NCBI GenBank assembly: GCA_017548605.1
Contig: JAFYZT010000036.1
Coordinates: 1 to 64,000 of the forward strand
DNA length: 64,000 nucleotides
From: Prevotella sp.
GTDB taxonomy: Bacteria; Bacteroidota; Bacteroidia; Bacteroidales; Bacteroidaceae
Direction: 5' to 3'
A program made the position numbers and the translations under genes. The stretch's first letter is position 1; every line of letters begins with the position of its first letter. Positions 33,239 to 41,892 of this stretch are shown here, in pieces. Under the pieces are notes generated by a model. That model made no database searches and was not told the origin of the DNA. It saw only the letters and a list, made by a program, of their open reading frames with translations.

Positions 33239-35302
33239 ATGAAAATTCGGTTAGGCTATCATATTATCATTTTCTTCGTGCTGTTGACGATGGCACCCTC
33301 GAAAGGGTGGGCCCAGGATAGACATGAGAACAGACAAAAGGAAAGAGAAATGATAATACGCATGTTCCATTATTGCGACTCCTTCCATCTTCAGCCGGAC
33401 AGCATTACATCAAATGTTTACGAGCGGCACCATTACTCTGTTCTCAAACGTAATCCTCTTTTGATGTGTGTGCCCACGCTGTACCATCTCTCATACGGCA
33501 AGGACAGAGAGTTCGTGACCGAAAATTACAGCACCGTCACGTTTTACAAAGGTAAAGTGGTAAGCGATACCCGACAACTGGAACAGAGCTCCATGAAACG
33601 CTACCGCAAGACCATGCCCAACCTCTTGACTTACCTCATGCCGAACATCTACAATGAGACGATGTTTAGAGGTAATGTGTTGTCGCCTTTCTATTACCCA
33701 AACCGTTTCTTCTACAAATATAGCGCAGTGTTTTACCCAGACGGTACAGCCTCAATCAGGTTCAGACCGCGTACCTTCAACACACAGACCGTAAGGGGCA
33801 CAGCCATTGTTGACTATGCTACGGGACGTGTTATATCCACCCATTTTGAAGGTGAATACGATATGATAAATTTCATTGTCGACGTACGTATGGGTGACGA
33901 AGGATGCGCTTCACTCCTTCCTGCTAAGAGCTCTCTCAATGCCCGTTTCTCCCTTTTGGGCAATAGAATCATCGCCAATCACCAGGCTCATTTCAACCGA
34001 CCTTCCATCTTGCCCGACACGCTCTTTGACAACCACGACCCCGTGCTGATGAGTTTGGCCCGCCCCGATAGCCTTAGTGCGCAAGAAAAGGAACTGTATG
34101 CCAAGCGTGAGGAGAGCAGGCAACAACAGAACAGGGAACAAGAACAGGAAACATCATCAAAACATAATTTTGTGAAAGAGGTGCTATGGGATAAGATTGG
34201 TGACCATATCCTCAACCGCACAAAAGGGAATTTCGGCATCGACGATCGCGGGTGGTATAGGATTTCTCCGTTGCTCAATCCTCTATACCTGGAATATTCA
34301 AATAGGCGTGGCTTGACCTACCGCTTTGATATAAGGGGGGCATACGATTTTACTGATAATCAGGAACTTTACACCCGTATTAAACTCGGCTATGCTTTCA
34401 AGCTGAAACAGTTCTATGTCAATATGCCCGTGGAGTACACTTTCGATAAGAAACATGGCGGGTTGGTGAAACTGGAATTTGGCTTTGGACAACGAATCTC
34501 AAACAGCCTCGTGGCACAGCATGTGCTGGACGTGATGAACCTGGAAGAGTGGCAAGGTAAGGAGGATATCGATGATTTCAGGAATTCCAATATCGATATC
34601 ACCGGCCATTACGATATTTCAGACTATTGGAGTGTTGAAGCAGGTGCTTCTTTCCATAGAAGAACAGCCGTCAACCGTGATATATACAAAGAGGTGGGCG
34701 TGAGGGCTTCGTACCGCTCTTTCGCGCCCAACATAGAGTTGCAGTACCGACCATTGGGGTGGGCCGGTCCCGTCATAACAGCCGATTATGAGCGGGGCAT
34801 CAAGGGTGTGATGCACTCGGAAAACAATTATGAGCGTTGGGAGTTCGATGTTTCATATATCTTGGACATGCCAAGTCTGCGCTTCCTCTCCCTCAGGGCG
34901 GGTGGCGGTTTTTACAGCACCTCGGTCGACAAGTATAATTTTGTGGATTATATCAATTTTCGCGAGAACAATCTCCCTGGTGGTTGGAACGATGAATGGT
35001 CGGGTGAATTCGAATTGCTGAACAGAAAATGGTACAACTCCTCAAGTTATTATCTGCGTGCCAACGCTACCTATGAGTCGCCCCTGTTGGCCGTTTCGTG
35101 GCTGCCTTTCATTGGTCATTTCATTGAGAAAGAGAGGGTGTACCTGGGTGTCTTGAAAACGGAGAATCTCAAGCATTATGAGGAGATAGGCTATGGCTTC
35201 ACCAACCGTATTTTCTCTTTTGGCTTTTTCACAGCCTTCAGCGAAGGAAAATATGATTCTATCGGCATGCGTTTCGGCTTCGAACTCTTCAGCCACTGGT
35301 AA
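33239..35302 (+). CDS. DUF5686-like outer membrane protein
   Basis: A 687-residue protein with a signal peptide (MKIRLGYHIIIFFVLLTMAPSKGWAQ). The first 300 residues are soluble and beta-rich, with FRPRTFNTQTVRGTAIVDYATGRVISTHFEGEYD resembling the DUF5686 core. The C-terminal 350 residues are regular amphipathic beta-strands ending FGFELFSHW, a transmembrane barrel with terminal aromatic residue. The start at 33239 is fixed by the promoter; a frame extension upstream would lie in the promoter. The function of the family is unknown. Confidence 0.7.
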   Translation: MKIRLGYHIIIFFVLLTMAPSKGWAQDRHENRQKEREMIIRMFHYCDSFHLQPDSITSNVYERHHYSVLKRNPLLMCVPTLYHLSYGKDREFVTENYSTVTFYKGKVVSDTRQLEQSSMKRYRKTMPNLLTYLMPNIYNETMFRGNVLSPFYYPNRFFYKYSAVFYPDGTASIRFRPRTFNTQTVRGTAIVDYATGRVISTHFEGEYDMINFIVDVRMGDEGCASLLPAKSSLNARFSLLGNRIIANHQAHFNRPSILPDTLFDNHDPVLMSLARPDSLSAQEKELYAKREESRQQQNREQEQETSSKHNFVKEVLWDKIGDHILNRTKGNFGIDDRGWYRISPLLNPLYLEYSNRRGLTYRFDIRGAYDFTDNQELYTRIKLGYAFKLKQFYVNMPVEYTFDKKHGGLVKLEFGFGQRISNSLVAQHVLDVMNLEEWQGKEDIDDFRNSNIDITGHYDISDYWSVEAGASFHRRTAVNRDIYKEVGVRASYRSFAPNIELQYRPLGWAGPVITADYERGIKGVMHSENNYERWEFDVSYILDMPSLRFLSLRAGGGFYSTSVDKYNFVDYINFRENNLPGGWNDEWSGEFELLNRKWYNSSSYYLRANATYESPLLAVSWLPFIGHFIEKERVYLGVLKTENLKHYEEIGYGFTNRIFSFGFFTAFSEGKYDSIGMRFGFELFSHW

Positions 35303-35310
35303 TGACTAAG

Positions 35311-35406
35311 TTCTCCTAGGTTATCTTAAGTCATCCTAGGTTCCCTTAACTATTCTCTTGCTCCTTGCTCCCTGCCCCTTGCTCCTTGCCCCCTGCTCCT
35401 TGCCCC
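35311..35406 (-). repeat. Composite repeat: 7-bp GGAGCAA units joined to 10-bp CCTAGG units
   Basis: Positions 35311-35350 carry 10-base units with CCTAGG/CTTAAG alternation. The linker TAACTATTCTCTTGCTCC follows, then about seven GCTCCTT or GCCCCTT heptamers to 35406. The last heptamer supplies the stop codon of the leftward DUF4251 gene. The same order and linker recur at 35925 and 39706. Confidence 0.88.
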
Positions 35407-35901
35407 TTAAATTCCCCTCATCTCTCCGGAGAAACCGATGGTCTGACGGTTGCGGCACGATACATTGATGTAAGCCGAACCATTTAGGAAAACCTCCACA
35501 TCATATTGGTATATATCTTCATCGTTTTCCACAATGATGGCTATGCGCACTTGCTGATCACTGACCCACGTAGAATAGTATTCACGGATATGCCCCGTGA
35601 AGTTCAGCGCTTTGCCGCCGCCGTAAGGCACGTTCCATGCCCGGCCAAAATAAGGAAGATAAGAATTGATGGAATCGCCAATGATGGTCAGTGAATAGGG
35701 CGTCGTAAGCATGATAGGTGTGCCGCCTAAAGGAAATGCCTGCCGCACAATTATCTCATATTGCCGTTCATCAACCTGCTGGCGTATGGTCTGAGCCAGC
35801 AATGCTTTTTTCTCTGCCCGGCTCTGCCTTGTCTGCTCGGAGACAGTACATGAAAAGGCTGTCAGAGCCGCCAACACTATCAAAAAAACATATTTTTTCA
35901 T
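35407..35901 (-). CDS. DUF4251 family lipoprotein-like protein
   Basis: A 164-residue protein with a signal and lipobox-like FSC (Cys18), then an alpha-helical linker and the beta-rich DUF4251 domain (VRQAFPLGG, LTTPYSLTIIGDSINSYLPYFGRAW, LNFTGHIREY). The function is unknown; the family is confined to Bacteroidetes. It is the last gene of a long leftward gene train. Its TAA stop codon overlaps a heptamer repeat. Confidence 0.85.
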   Translation of the reverse strand: MKKYVFLIVLAALTAFSCTVSEQTRQSRAEKKALLAQTIRQQVDERQYEIIVRQAFPLGGTPIMLTTPYSLTIIGDSINSYLPYFGRAWNVPYGGGKALNFTGHIREYYSTWVSDQQVRIAIIVENDEDIYQYDVEVFLNGSAYINVSCRNRQTIGFSGEMRGI

Positions 35902-35924
35902 GGCTGTAATGATTTAGTTATAGG

Positions 35925-35999
35925 CTTTCTTAGGAGCTCCTAGGTTTCCCTAACTATTCTCTTGCTCCTTGCCCCTTACTCCTTGCTCCTTGCCCCCTC
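35925..35999 (-). repeat. Composite 10-bp/7-bp repeat
   Basis: Units CTTAGGAGCT and CCTAGGTTTC are followed by the linker TAACTATTCTCTTGCTCC and heptamers GCTCCTT/GCCCCTT/ACTCCTT. It lies between the exonuclease III stop and the DUF4251 start. Confidence 0.85.
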
Positions 36000-36004
36000 A
36001 TACT

Positions 36005-36757
36005 TCACCCCTCAATCACCAGCTCCACTGGGCAGTGGTCGCTACCCATGATTTCGGTGTGGATGGTTGCTCCTTGGATGTTGTCGCGCAGTCGGTCCGA
36101 TACTATGAAATAGTCTATGCGCCATCCAGCGTTCTTCTCGCGAGCCTTGAAACGGTATGACCACCACGAATAAACGATGTCTTCGGGGTGAAGCCAGCGG
36201 AACGTGTCGGTGAAGCCACTTTCCAGCCAGATACTGAACCGTTCGCGCTCCTCGTCAGTGAAACCGGCATTGCGACGGTTCGTTTTCGGGTTCTTCAGGT
36301 CTATCTCCTGGTGTGCCACGTTCAGGTCACCGCAGATGATGACAGGTTTCTTCTTATCGAGTTTTTGCAGGTAAGCCAGGAAGTCGCGCTCCCACTGCAT
36401 GCGGTAGTCCAGGCGGCGCAATTCATCCTGGGAATTAGGCACATAGACCGTCACGAGGTAGAACGCGTCCATCTCTAATGTGATGACGCGTCCCTCGTGG
36501 TCGTGTTCCTCTACGCCCATGCCATAGCTCACCGACAAGGGATGGTGCTTGGTGAAGATGGCCGTGCCGGAATAGCCTTTTTTCTCGGCGTAGTTCCAGA
36601 ACGATTCATAGCCTTCAAAATGCAGGTCGAGCTGTCCCGCCTGCATCTTCGTCTCCTGCAAGCAGAAAAAGTCTGCATCCAACTGGCGGAAGGAGTCTTC
36701 AAACCCCTTGCCCATGCAGGCTCTCAAACCATTGACGTTCCAGGATATCAGTTTCAT
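36005..36757 (-). CDS. xth: Exodeoxyribonuclease III
   Basis: A 250-residue endonuclease/exonuclease/phosphatase-fold enzyme. It starts [13 protein letters not shown], which carries the first catalytic Asn, followed by FFCLQETKM (metal-binding Glu), GDLNVAH (Asp/Asn pair), [10 protein letters not shown] and the C-terminal GSDHCPV with catalytic Asp-His. It is an AP endonuclease and 3'-exonuclease in base-excision repair. The start at 36757 matches the family; an upstream in-frame start would overlap the preceding gene. Confidence 0.96.
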   Translation of the reverse strand: MKLISWNVNGLRACMGKGFEDSFRQLDADFFCLQETKMQAGQLDLHFEGYESFWNYAEKKGYSGTAIFTKHHPLSVSYGMGVEEHDHEGRVITLEMDAFYLVTVYVPNSQDELRRLDYRMQWERDFLAYLQKLDKKKPVIICGDLNVAHQEIDLKNPKTNRRNAGFTDEERERFSIWLESGFTDTFRWLHPEDIVYSWWSYRFKAREKNAGWRIDYFIVSDRLRDNIQGATIHTEIMGSDHCPVELVIEG

Positions 36758-36776
36758 GAGTGTAGAGTTTTTCTTA

Positions 36777-37421
36777 CTATCTCTTGACACTAAGGCTCAT
36801 GCATGCGTTGATGGGGAAAAGCGAATCGTCAAGCTGGATGGATTCAAGCAACACATTGCAGGCGAAAGCATTGTTGTCCCATTGGGCATAACAAACGTAT
36901 TCCTCACCGTATGAGCCATAGAGGATGTCTTTGAATTTGTATATGACGGTATGTGGCGTTTCATCCACATTGAAAGACATCGTTACGGTATTATTCACGT
37001 AAGTGTAGATGAACGTGTAGAAATAAGCTTCCAGATATTGGTTCCAATAGGGATGGAGCACACCCTTTAACTCTGGTGAGGGTGCCTGGTCGAATATGGC
37101 AAGTGTTGTTTCAGGAAGGGAGAATTGATGAATAAACGCATTCAGGGGCTCCTTCGGTATTTTTGTGGTGAGCAACGAGTCGCTGGCGGTGATGCTTACA
37201 TCCGTTGCCACGGAGTCAAGCTTGTTTTCGACATTGTAGAAATAGAACTTGCCGCTGTAGTAACCCGCTGCTTTGGAGAGGGCAATCTCTTTCTCCAAAG
37301 CGGTCATTTCGCGGTATTGGTTGTTGTTATTGTTGTCGTCGTCACTGAGACATGATGTGAAACCGACTAATGATACCAGACCGATGGCCAAGGCACATAG
37401 GTAAAGCTTTGTTGTTCTCAT
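36777..37421 (-). CDS. DUF4840-type lipoprotein
   Basis: A 214-residue protein. The lipoprotein signal ends FTSC (Cys24), followed by the acidic/asparagine run [11 protein letters not shown] typical of surface-exposed Bacteroidetes lipoproteins. The mature domain has [10 protein letters not shown] and [16 protein letters not shown], matching DUF4840. The function is unknown. It lies 19 bases before xth in the same direction. Confidence 0.82.
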   Translation of the reverse strand: MRTTKLYLCALAIGLVSLVGFTSCLSDDDNNNNNQYREMTALEKEIALSKAAGYYSGKFYFYNVENKLDSVATDVSITASDSLLTTKIPKEPLNAFIHQFSLPETTLAIFDQAPSPELKGVLHPYWNQYLEAYFYTFIYTYVNNTVTMSFNVDETPHTVIYKFKDILYGSYGEEYVCYAQWDNNAFACNVLLESIQLDDSLFPINACMSLSVKR

Positions 37422-37443
37422 TGTTATTTTAGTTTTTTTTATT

Positions 37444-37545
37444 TTAAGCTATCCTAGGTTATCTTATGTAATCCTAGGTTTTCCTAAAAATCCCTAGATT
37501 TTCCTAACTATTCTCTCACCCTTCACCTCTCACTTCTCACCCCTT
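37444..37545 (-). repeat. Composite repeat: 10-bp CCTAGG units and CTCACCC heptamers
   Basis: Six 10-base units (ATCCTAGGTT, ATCTTATGTA, ATCCTAGGTT and so on) run to the linker TTCCTAACTATTCTC. Here the linker is followed by CTCACCC-type heptamers rather than GCTCCTT ones. The module therefore keeps its order while the heptamer sequence changes. Confidence 0.85.
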
Positions 37546-37553
37546 TAATCCCC

Positions 37554-38147
37554 TTAAATCCTCTTTGATTCGCCGCGCAGGAGGTTCATGAATTCCTGCC
37601 TTGTCTTGGCTTGGTTGAAGGCACCGCTGAAGTCGGAAGTGGTAGTAATGGCATTCTGTTTCTCAACACCGCGCATCTGCATGCACATGTGTTTTGCTTC
37701 GATAACCACCATCACGCCCAAGGGATGCAATGTCTCCTGGATACAATCCTTGATCTGTTGGGTGAGCCGCTCCTGCACCTGTAACCGATGGCTGTAGATA
37801 TCCACGACACGGGCTATCTTACTCAGACCAGTGATAAAGCCATTAGGGATATAAGCCACATGACACTTACCGTAGAATGGCAGCATATGGTGCTCACAGA
37901 GCGAGAAGATGTCGATATCCTTCACTATCACCATCTGGTTGTATTTCTCCGCAAAGAGTGCATCGGTAAGCACCTTGTGGGGGTCCTGACTGTATCCGCG
38001 CGTCAGCACCTGCATGGCTTTGGCCACGCGGATAGGCGTCTTCTGCAATCCCTCGCGCTCAGGGTCTTCTCCCAGCAACGGGATAATCTGTTTGTAACAA
38101 GCAGTCAACTCTTCCAGTCCTTCACGGAATTCTATTTCTGGATTCAT
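37554..38147 (-). CDS. folE: GTP cyclohydrolase I
   Basis: A 197-residue enzyme with the zinc and active-site region [18 protein letters not shown], the [23 protein letters not shown] segment, and the C-terminal MCMQMRGV motif supplying the last zinc Cys. It makes dihydroneopterin triphosphate from GTP for folate. The start MNPEIEF fits the family. It lies downstream of the SPOR gene in the tpiA cluster. Confidence 0.96.
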   Translation of the reverse strand: MNPEIEFREGLEELTACYKQIIPLLGEDPEREGLQKTPIRVAKAMQVLTRGYSQDPHKVLTDALFAEKYNQMVIVKDIDIFSLCEHHMLPFYGKCHVAYIPNGFITGLSKIARVVDIYSHRLQVQERLTQQIKDCIQETLHPLGVMVVIEAKHMCMQMRGVEKQNAITTTSDFSGAFNQAKTRQEFMNLLRGESKRI

Positions 38148-38180
38148 GAATTGTTTTCGATTAATTTACGTCCTATCTAT

Positions 38181-38213
38181 GTTCCCTCCCTGGGTGGGTA
38201 GGGGTAGGTATTC
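38181..38213 (+). repeat. Degenerate CCCTCCC repeat
   Basis: TTCCCTCCC is followed directly by TGGGTGGGTAGGGGTAGGTA, with the GGGAGGG arm lost. It sits between folE and the SPOR gene, at the end of the latter. Confidence 0.6.
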
Positions 38214-38874
38214 ACCTTCTCACCACTACGGTGGTCTTGACGATGCAGGCCTGTTTGTAGCCCAGTTTCTTCACCGTCTTGAGCAGTGTGTTGGCATGGT
38301 CGGCCTTGCGGAAATTACCCACGCGGCATGTCCAACGGGGGGAGATAAAATGCACGTAGATGGGTTGGCTCGGCATCTTCTCCTTCAGTTCCTTGCCTAT
38401 CTGTTCGGCTTTCTGACGGTCGGCACGGGTACTGCCACCGCCAAACACTTGCACACGGTAACCCACCACCTTACGGCCGCCCTTGATCACTTTCTTGCTC
38501 GTATCGACAGGGCCGCCCGAACGGTCCAGATAGTCGCGTTCTGAAGGAATCTTCGTCTTGTCTTCCTTCTTCTCGCGTTGCTCGCGTGGTTTCTCGCGAG
38601 GCTTGTCACTATCCGTGCCGCTTGATGCACTTTCGTGATGTTCACCCGAGCCCTCGGCTCCTTCGTGAGAAGGGGCGTCGGTCTGTGTGCCACCGTTTTC
38701 CTTCTGACCCGTAGCTTCTTGCTGGGTCTCTTGTTTCTTCGGGCCGTTGACCAGATTGCTGATGTCGTCGCTTTGGGTCACACTCACATTGCCTTGCTTC
38801 TGCTCGTTATTATTTTGGGCAGAAGCATAGAGGCATGCAAGTGAAAGCGCCATGATGAAGACTATTCTTCTCAT
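38212..38874 (-). CDS. SPOR-domain protein
   Basis: A 220-residue exported protein with a signal peptide (MRRIVFIMALSLACLYASAQ) and a long low-complexity linker rich in Glu, Lys, Gly and Ser (residues about 21-125). The C-terminal SPOR domain is GYRVQVFGGGSTRADRQKAEQIGKEL with the second half CRVGNFRKADHANTLLKTVKKLG. SPOR domains bind denuded septal peptidoglycan. It lies 23 bases after tpiA in the conserved tpiA-SPOR-folE order. Confidence 0.92.
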   Translation of the reverse strand: MRRIVFIMALSLACLYASAQNNNEQKQGNVSVTQSDDISNLVNGPKKQETQQEATGQKENGGTQTDAPSHEGAEGSGEHHESASSGTDSDKPREKPREQREKKEDKTKIPSERDYLDRSGGPVDTSKKVIKGGRKVVGYRVQVFGGGSTRADRQKAEQIGKELKEKMPSQPIYVHFISPRWTCRVGNFRKADHANTLLKTVKKLGYKQACIVKTTVVVRR

Positions 38875-38897
38875 GTCTTGGTGTTTTTGTTTTTCTT

Positions 38898-39656
38898 CTA
38901 TTTCCAGGCGTCGATAATGCCTTTGAAGTCGGCTGCCTTAAGGGAAGCACCTCCGATGAGACCACCGTCGATGTCGGCCTTGGCAAACAGTTCGGGGGCA
39001 TTGCTGGCTTTGCAGCTGCCACCGTAGAGGATGGTGGTGTCGTCGGCCACGGCCTTGCCGTAACGCTCAGCGATGATGCTGCGGATGTAAGCATGAATCT
39101 CTTCGGCTTGGTCGCTCGTGGCGGTCTTGCCGGTACCGATGGCCCAGATAGGCTCGTAGGCGATGACAATCTTGCGGAAGTCAGCTTCCTCGAGGTTGAA
39201 CACGCTGCCTTCCAATTCGGCCTTCACCACTTCGTTCTGCTTGCCTTCCTCACGCTCTTCCAGACTCTCGCCGATGCAGAAGATTACCTTCAGGTCGTTC
39301 TTCAGAGCCAGAAGCACCTTCTCTTTCAGTATTTCGGGGGTCTCGCCATAGTAGCCGCGACGCTCAGAGTGACCCAGGATGACATATTGGGCACCCGTGC
39401 TCTTCACCATCTCAGCCGATACTTCGCCGGTGTAAGCGCCTTTTTCCTTGTCGGCGCAGTTCTCGGCACCCAGACCGATGAGGGCGGGGTCGAGCACCTG
39501 AGCCACGCTGGCCAGGTGGATGAACGGGGTGCAAATCACCACGTCGCAGTTGGGCTTGTCAGCGGTCAGTTGTTCATTGAGTTCTTTGGCAAGTGCGATG
39601 CCGTCTTGCAGGTTCATGTTCATTTTCCAGTTGCCTGCTACGATTTTCTTTCTCAT
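38898..39656 (-). CDS. tpiA: Triosephosphate isomerase
   Basis: A 252-residue TIM barrel. The N-terminal catalytic Asn/Lys lie in VAGNWKMN, the catalytic His in LGHSERR, the catalytic Glu in [11 protein letters not shown], and the phosphate-binding loop in [13 protein letters not shown] with GGASLKA. It interconverts DHAP and glyceraldehyde 3-phosphate. A 10-bp CCTAGG array forms the 5' flank, separating it from the DoxX-type gene. Confidence 0.97.
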   Translation of the reverse strand: MRKKIVAGNWKMNMNLQDGIALAKELNEQLTADKPNCDVVICTPFIHLASVAQVLDPALIGLGAENCADKEKGAYTGEVSAEMVKSTGAQYVILGHSERRGYYGETPEILKEKVLLALKNDLKVIFCIGESLEEREEGKQNEVVKAELEGSVFNLEEADFRKIVIAYEPIWAIGTGKTATSDQAEEIHAYIRSIIAERYGKAVADDTTILYGGSCKASNAPELFAKADIDGGLIGGASLKAADFKGIIDAWK

Positions 39657-39702
39657 AAGTTTTTTATTTTATTGATTATTGGTTGATATTTTCTTTTAAA
39701 AG

Positions 39703-39857
39703 TTCTCTTAGGCATTCCTAGGTTTTCCTAGGCCTTCCTAAATTCTCCTAACTATTCTCTTGCTCCTTGCTCCCTGCCCCTTGCTCCTTAATATCTGCCT
39801 CTTGCTCCATATCTTCAGCTTCTTGCCCCTTGCTCCTTGCTCCTTGCCCCTTCTTAG
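39703..39857 (-). repeat. Longest composite 10-bp/7-bp repeat, invading the DoxX-type gene
   Basis: Units TTCCTAGG with strict 10-base spacing at 39706-39752 are followed by the linker TAACTATTCTCTTGCTCC and then about fourteen heptamers of GCTCCTT type, some degenerate, to 39857. From 39748 onwards the repeat is inside the reading frame of the leftward DoxX-type gene and encodes its C-terminal tail. Confidence 0.88.
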
Positions 39858-41130
39858 CTCCTTTCTTCCTTTTGAGCCATCGTGTCCAGGCCCAGAGACG
39901 GTCAGCCAATGTGAGCAAGAACAGAGGTAGCGCAAACCACAACAGAATGGTGGCAATCTTGCGTGGCACGGAGTCTTCGGGCAATTTTCCCAGTTCATGT
40001 CGCTCCAAGGGCAGGCTCTTCTCGTCGAGCTCAGGCAGTTGGTTGTGGCTCCATTTTCGGATAACCACGCCGCCCTTAAGCAACAACAGACCGGGATTGC
40101 TGCGGATGACGGTCTTCAGCATGGTGCGGTCGGCATGGCAGAAGGGATATTCCGCCCCTGTAAGGTCGCGCCATCGGTTGATAGCCTCGTCTCCACTGGA
40201 TGTCACGCCATAGAAGCCGTAGCCATGGTCCTTGGCATATTCATAGAGTTGGTCGATAGTCCCGAAATAACTGTCGTTGGCATTTTCCAACAGAGGTGAC
40301 ACCAGCAGGAACGTATAGCCCGGCGCCGAGAGCAACGAATCGGTAATGTCAACGCCTTCATCGACCGTTTCCAATATGAAGTCGTGTATCGGTGGCACAT
40401 AGCCCTCTTCTGTCATCACCGTCTTACTGTCAATGAACGTCCAGGTGGAGTCGGGATACTCGTCGAGGGTAAACTCCTTTTGTTCACCGTCTTTCTCGAG
40501 GATGAACGTGGTTTCGTACTGCGGCGGCTTCTCACCTTCGGGTATCTCCATACCCGCCCGTATGTCGGCTCCCACATGATAGGGACGGAAATCAAACAGC
40601 GGCAGCGTGTACAGACACCATGCGCTGATGGCGAGGATGAACAGTGCCGTGTAGTTGATGACAATCCATTGGTTGGTCTTGGAGATGAAACGCAACATCT
40701 TCAACGGCCAGAGCATGATAACCACGGCCATAGCCAGCAGCACCACGTTCTTGCCGAAGGTCTGCCAGTTGGTCAGGTGAATGGCATCGCCGAAGCAGCC
40801 GCAGTCGCTAACGGGATTGGCCAAGGCCAGCCAGAGCGTGATGGCCGTCATGATGGCCAGGAACACGACAATGACTTTCGACACGGTGCGACGGTGTATG
40901 GCGAAGAGCAGCAGCACGCCGAGGATAAACTCCAAAGCGGCCAGCAGCACCGACGTGCCCAAGGTAACCCAGTCGGGTAGGGCATCGCCCATACCCAAGG
41001 CCTCCAGGTAGTCTTGTATCTTGTACTGTGTACCTAATGGATCGACAGCTTTCACGAAACCCGAAAAGATGAACGTGGGGGCTACGATGAAGCGGCACAC
41101 ATTGACCAATATGCTTTTAATCCCTTTCAC
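39748..41130 (-). CDS. DoxX-family membrane protein of the BT_3928 type with repeat-encoded tail
   Basis: A 460-residue protein. Residues 1-165 hold four transmembrane segments of the DoxX fold (FIVAPTFIFSGFVKAVDPLGTQYK at the start). Residues about 200-370 are a periplasmic thioredoxin-like domain without a CxxC. A last hydrophobic segment (IATILLWFALPLFLLTLADRLW) follows. The final 40 residues, KGQGARSKGQEAEDMEQ and on, are the translation of the GCTCCTT heptamer repeat. It overlaps DUF1599 by 14 bases. The BT_3928-type protein next to tpiA is a conserved Bacteroidetes arrangement; its role is unknown. Confidence 0.9.
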   Translation of the reverse strand: MKGIKSILVNVCRFIVAPTFIFSGFVKAVDPLGTQYKIQDYLEALGMGDALPDWVTLGTSVLLAALEFILGVLLLFAIHRRTVSKVIVVFLAIMTAITLWLALANPVSDCGCFGDAIHLTNWQTFGKNVVLLAMAVVIMLWPLKMLRFISKTNQWIVINYTALFILAISAWCLYTLPLFDFRPYHVGADIRAGMEIPEGEKPPQYETTFILEKDGEQKEFTLDEYPDSTWTFIDSKTVMTEEGYVPPIHDFILETVDEGVDITDSLLSAPGYTFLLVSPLLENANDSYFGTIDQLYEYAKDHGYGFYGVTSSGDEAINRWRDLTGAEYPFCHADRTMLKTVIRSNPGLLLLKGGVVIRKWSHNQLPELDEKSLPLERHELGKLPEDSVPRKIATILLWFALPLFLLTLADRLWAWTRWLKRKKGAKKGQGARSKGQEAEDMEQEADIKEQGAGSKEQENS

Positions 41131-41671
41131 TCAGTTTGATGATGCCGAAAACGGCATAATTGATAATATCCATATAGTTGGAATCGATGCCCTCACTCAC
41201 AAGCGTGGCTCCGTCGTGGTCCTCTATCTCTTTGATACGCTGTAACTTGGTGAGGATAAAGTCGGTGTAACTGGTCACGCGCATGCCTCGCCACGCTTCG
41301 GCATAGTCGTGGTTCTTCTTGAGCATCAGCGACAGAGCCTCACCGGCATGGTGATCGTAGAGTGCCATAGCCTCGTCTGCATCGATGTCGACGCTGTCAA
41401 CACAGCCTTTCTCCAATTGGATGAGACCCACGATGCCGTAGTTCACCAAGGCAATGAACTCGGGCAGTATGCCTTCGCCCACCATGGATTCCACACCCAT
41501 CTCCAGCGAACGGATGCGTTTCGCCTTAATGAACAGCTGGTCGGTGAGGGAACTGCTACGGAGGATGCGCCACGAGGCACCGTAGTCACGCAACTTCTTT
41601 TCGAACACCTCGCGGCAGCGCGACAATGCCACCTTGAACTGTTCTTCTGTCTTGGTTGGGTTATTACACAT
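41117..41671 (-). CDS. DUF1599 family protein
   Basis: A 184-residue helical protein with two copies of a DUF1599-like motif: RDYGASWRILRSSSLTDQLFIKAKRIRSLE and NHDYAEAWRGMRVTSYTDFILTKLQRIKEIE. Such proteins resemble all-alpha nucleotide pyrophosphatases in fold; activity is not shown. The start at 41671 is chosen because the -7 box lies at 41694-41701, so the longer frame from 41704 would begin upstream of transcription. It is the first gene of the tpiA cluster. Confidence 0.88.
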   Translation of the reverse strand: MCNNPTKTEEQFKVALSRCREVFEKKLRDYGASWRILRSSSLTDQLFIKAKRIRSLEMGVESMVGEGILPEFIALVNYGIVGLIQLEKGCVDSVDIDADEAMALYDHHAGEALSLMLKKNHDYAEAWRGMRVTSYTDFILTKLQRIKEIEDHDGATLVSEGIDSNYMDIINYAVFGIIKLSERD

Positions 41672-41693
41672 GTTAAATTTGCAAATTCGACTG

Positions 41694-41701
41694 CAAAAGT
41701 A
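41694..41701 (-). promoter_or_regulatory. -7 box of the DUF1599-DoxX-tpiA-SPOR-folE cluster
   Basis: Minus-strand TACTTTTG is an exact match 22 bases upstream of the DUF1599 start codon. Clear internal promoters were not found in the cluster. Confidence 0.65.
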
Positions 41702-41858
41702 CATAAAAAGCTTGAATAATAAGTCAGATGGGAGAAAGAATTAAGTTTTCTTTATGAAAAAACGGCGCAAAAAGGAAGAAACACCTGATAACCCTTGTTT
41801 TTATCGCATCATTCCCCTTTTTTTAATCTTTTCATTCTTTAATCTTTCATTTTTTCAT

Positions 41859-41866
41859 TACTTTTG
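41859..41866 (+). promoter_or_regulatory. -7 box for the CCA-adding enzyme gene
   Basis: TACTTTTG followed by CA. Transcription near 41873 leaves about 20 bases before the ATG at 41893. The 41702-41858 stretch is AT-rich and otherwise empty. Confidence 0.65.
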
Positions 41867-41892
41867 CACGCAATTTATGATGTGTGTGCGCC

